A stretch of 64,000 bases of DNA from NCBI RefSeq assembly GCF_040115645.1, contig NW_027096088.1, positions 86,151 through 150,150 of the forward strand. Reading direction: 5' to 3'. This DNA is from Euwallacea fornicatus (lineage: Eukaryota; Arthropoda; Insecta; Coleoptera; Curculionidae). The notes under the pieces were generated by a model that was not told the origin of the DNA, did not search any database, and saw nothing but the letters and a program-made list of their open reading frames with translations. A program made the position numbers and the translations under genes. Each line of letters starts with the position of its first letter. Position 1 is the first letter of the stretch. Shown piece after piece: positions 62,473 through 64,000 of this stretch.

Positions 62473-63528
62473 TGTGTTTGAGCTCATAAAGTACTATTTT
62501 TCATGGAAATTCAATAAGATGCAATCATGATGTGTTGTGACATCTTCAAAATCTCGTCGAGCTGATTAATTTGACACTTTGTTTAACTATGTTGGTACTT
62601 ATTTGCCGAATTTATCGAGCTTCACAGTTTGAAAAGTCACAAAAGTTGTGTGTTTGAGCTCATAAAGTACTATTTTTCATGGAAATTCAACAAGATGCAA
62701 TCATGATGTGTTGTGACATCTTCAAAATCTCGTCGAGCTGATTAATTTGACACTTTGTTTAACAAATTTGGACCTCATTTGCCGAAGTTATCGTGCTTCA
62801 AAGTTTGAAAAGTCACAAAAGTTGTGTGTTTGAGCTCATAAAGTACTATTTTTCATGGAAATTCAACAAGATGCAATCATGATGTGTTGTGACATCTTCA
62901 AAATCTCGTCGAGCTGATTAATTTGACACTTTGTTTAACAAATTTGGACCTCATTTGCCGAAGTTATCGAGCTTCAAAGTTTGAAAAGTCACAAAAGTTG
63001 TGTGTTTGAGCTCATAAAGTACTATTTTTCATGGAAATTCAATAAGATGCAATCATGATGTGTTGTGACATCTTCAAAATCTCGTCGAGCTGATTAATTT
63101 GACACTTTGTTTAACTATGTTGTTACTCATTTGCCGAATTTATCGAGCTTCAAAGTTTGAAAAGTCACAAAAGTTGTGTGTTTGAGCTCATAAAGTACTA
63201 TTTTTCATGGAAATTCAATAAGATGCAATCATGATGTGTTGTGACATCTTCAAAATCTCGTCGAGCTGATTAATTTGACACTTTGTTTAACAAATTTGGA
63301 CCTCATTTGCCGAAGTTATCGAGCTTCAAAGTTTGAAAAGTCACAAAAGTTGTGTGTTTGAGCTCATAAAGTACTATTTTTCATGGAAATTCAACAAGAT
63401 GCAATCATGATGTGTTGTGACATCTTCAAAATCTCGTCGAGCTGATTAATTTGACACTTTGTTTAACAAATTTGGACCTCATTTGCCGAAGTTATCGAGC
63501 TTCAAAGTTTGAAAAGTCACAAAAGTTG

Positions 63529-63586
63529 TGTGTTTGAACTCATAAAGTACTATTTTTCATGGAAATTCAATAAGATGCAATCATGA
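63529..63586 (+). repeat. 58-bp truncated monomer 25 (last in window)
   Basis: GAACTC, T43. Followed by two full R3 units. Confidence 0.95.
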
Positions 63587-63938
63587 TGTGTTTGAGCTCA
63601 TAAAGTACTATTTTTCATGGAAATTCAATAAGATGCAATCATGATGTGTTGTGACATCTTCAAAATCTCGTCGAGCTGATTAATTTGACACTTTGTTTAA
63701 CAAATTTGGACCTCATTTGCCGAAGTTATCGAGCTTCAAAGTTTGAAAAGTCACAAAAGTTGTGTGTTTGAGCTCATAAAGTACTATTTTTCATGGAAAT
63801 TCAACAAGATGCAATCATGATGTGTTGTGACATCTTCAAAATCTCGTCGAGCTGATTAATTTGACACTTTGTTTAACAAATTTGGACCTCATTTGCCGAA
63901 GTTATCGAGCTTCAAAGTTTGAAAAGTCACAAAAGTTG

Positions 63939-64000
63939 TGTGTTTGAACTCATAAAGTACTATTTTTCATGGAAATTCAACAAGATGCAATCATGGTATG
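63939..64000 (+). repeat. Partial monomer cut by the window end
   Basis: First 62 bp of a unit with GAACTC, C43 and ATGGTATG, so probably an L2/R4 unit. It is cut by the window edge, not truncated biologically, because it runs past position 58 with the normal sequence. Confidence 0.95.

Larger units (their letters stand above)
1..64000. repeat. 176-bp satellite DNA array filling the window
   Basis: Head-to-tail tandem array of a 176-bp, roughly 33% G+C monomer, all in the same orientation, with no interruption. Unit starts fall exactly on 1+176n up to 20,769. After that they shift only at 25 truncated 58-bp units and one 8-bp insertion, and the total (354x176 + 184 + 25x58 + 62) is exactly 64,000. 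Both ends run off the window, so the true array is longer. No part holds a gene, RNA gene, mobile element or unique spacer. Stops such as TGA at unit positions 7-9 and TAA at 15-17 recur on the + strand, and unit length modulo 3 is 2, so each stop reaches all frames within 528 bp. Family knowledge: such arrays form centromeric, pericentromeric or subtelomeric heterochromatin. Which of these applies here is inference, and the host species is not identified. Confidence 0.98.
60773..64000. repeat. Array domain 12: composite blocks at the right end
   Basis: Two blocks start with truncated unit, R1t with CACAGTTTG (A153C), then R3+A146T, R3, R2, R3, R3. The first block (60,773-62,414, 1,642 bp) also has an R3t unit with private ATTCCACAAG near 61,044, a GATACT R2 unit, and two final L2/R4 units. 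The second (62,415-63,528) lacks the R3t and L2/R4 units, so it looks like the first with three units removed. Truncated unit 25 follows. Confidence 0.85.

Noticed and set aside
1..64000. CRISPR array
   Set aside because: Repeats are regular, but there are no unique spacers: the full 176 bp is repeated, far longer than a CRISPR repeat-spacer unit, and there are no cas genes.
1..64000. Protein-coding genes or a repetitive protein
   Set aside because: Unit length is not a multiple of 3 and several stops occur per unit on both strands, so frames close within a few hundred bases at most. No codon structure is seen, and substitutions do not favour third positions.
1..64000. Mammalian-type CENP-B box
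   Set aside because: I looked for NTTCGNNNNANNCGGGN on both strands. The monomer has CGAA (in GCCGAA of R1/R2 units) but no CGGG or CCCG anywhere, so the core is absent.
1..64000. Telomeric repeats or a telomere-satellite junction
   Set aside because: No TTTAGGG, TTAGGG or related tandem run is present, so a subtelomeric position cannot be supported from this window.
1..64000. Transposon or retrotransposon insertion in the array
   Set aside because: Exact unit arithmetic accounts for every base: 354x176 + 184 + 25x58 + 62 = 64,000. There is no room for an insertion or a target-site duplication.
1..64000. tRNA, 5S rRNA or other RNA gene with internal pol III boxes
   Set aside because: No B-box-like GGTTCGA element or matching A-box spacing in the monomer, and no cloverleaf arms. 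5S units would have a recognisable roughly 120-bp gene, which is absent.
1..64000. Naming the host from the satellite
   Set aside because: I considered plant satellites of similar length. The monomer does not resemble the Arabidopsis 180-bp repeat as I know it, and I cannot confirm any other family from memory. A search of monomer 1-176 against satellite and genome databases would decide.

Overview
The whole 64,000-base window is one uninterrupted tandem satellite DNA array, and I see no gene in it. The basic unit is a 176-bp monomer, about 33% G+C, running head to tail in one orientation from the first base to the last. Taking the monomer to start at TGTGTTTGAG (window position 1), the window resolves as 354 monomers of exactly 176 bp, one of 184 bp (an 8-bp internal duplication), 25 truncated monomers of 58 bp, and a final 62-bp partial unit. 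These lengths sum to exactly 64,000, so no other net insertion or deletion is present. There is no transposon, unique spacer, RNA gene or coding region. 176 is not divisible by 3 and the monomer carries stops on both strands, so no long reading frame can cross it.

Organism: the sequence only says eukaryote. A homogenised, AT-rich, near-nucleosome-length satellite with nested higher-order repeats is typical of centromeric, pericentromeric or subtelomeric heterochromatin. A flowering plant is my best guess from monomer length and style, but an animal is not excluded. I do not recognise the family by name. The chromosomal role is inferred, not shown.

Nomenclature used below (positions within the monomer). 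Left box L (58-79): L1 = A58/G60 with CATCTTCAAAATC; L2 = G58/A60 (ATGGTATG) with CATTGTAAAGATC; L3 = CATTTTAAAGATC; L4 = CATGTTAAAGATC. Right box R (115-139): R1 = CTATGTTGGTAC with T139; R2 = CTATGTTGTTAC with T139; R3 = CAAATTTGGACC with G139; R4 = CAATGTTGGTCC with G139. Forms ending ACTT are R1t and R3t. Other markers are G10A (GAACTC for GAGCTC), T12A (GAGCAC), T28G+A31T (GTCTTGG), base 43 (T, C or A), G87T, T99G, A146T and C166G.

Layout: 1-10.4 kb is an R1-rich domain containing a 33-monomer (5,808-bp) duplication. 10.4-20.8 kb moves to R3/R3t and L3 types with a 22-monomer (3,872-bp) duplication. From 20,769 rightwards the 58-bp truncated monomer appears and is repeatedly amplified. 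21-29 kb holds a 7-monomer higher-order repeat. 29-36 kb is a 3,870-bp period with one mismatch seen over 3,073 bp. 37.3-39.2 kb is an island of GTCTTGG monomers. 39.2-47.5 kb is an R2/R3 domain with a 2,346-bp duplication and a 704-bp four-monomer repeat. 47.5-54.7 kb shows a 4,926-bp duplication. 54.7-60.8 kb is an L2/R4 domain with a 2,520-bp duplication that I read as identical over 2,315 bp. 60.8-64 kb repeats the composite type.

Together these show a satellite evolving by local multi-monomer duplication, short conversion-like patches, and spread of a rare deletion derivative. The notable structure is this nested duplication history and the one-sided distribution of the 58-bp unit.
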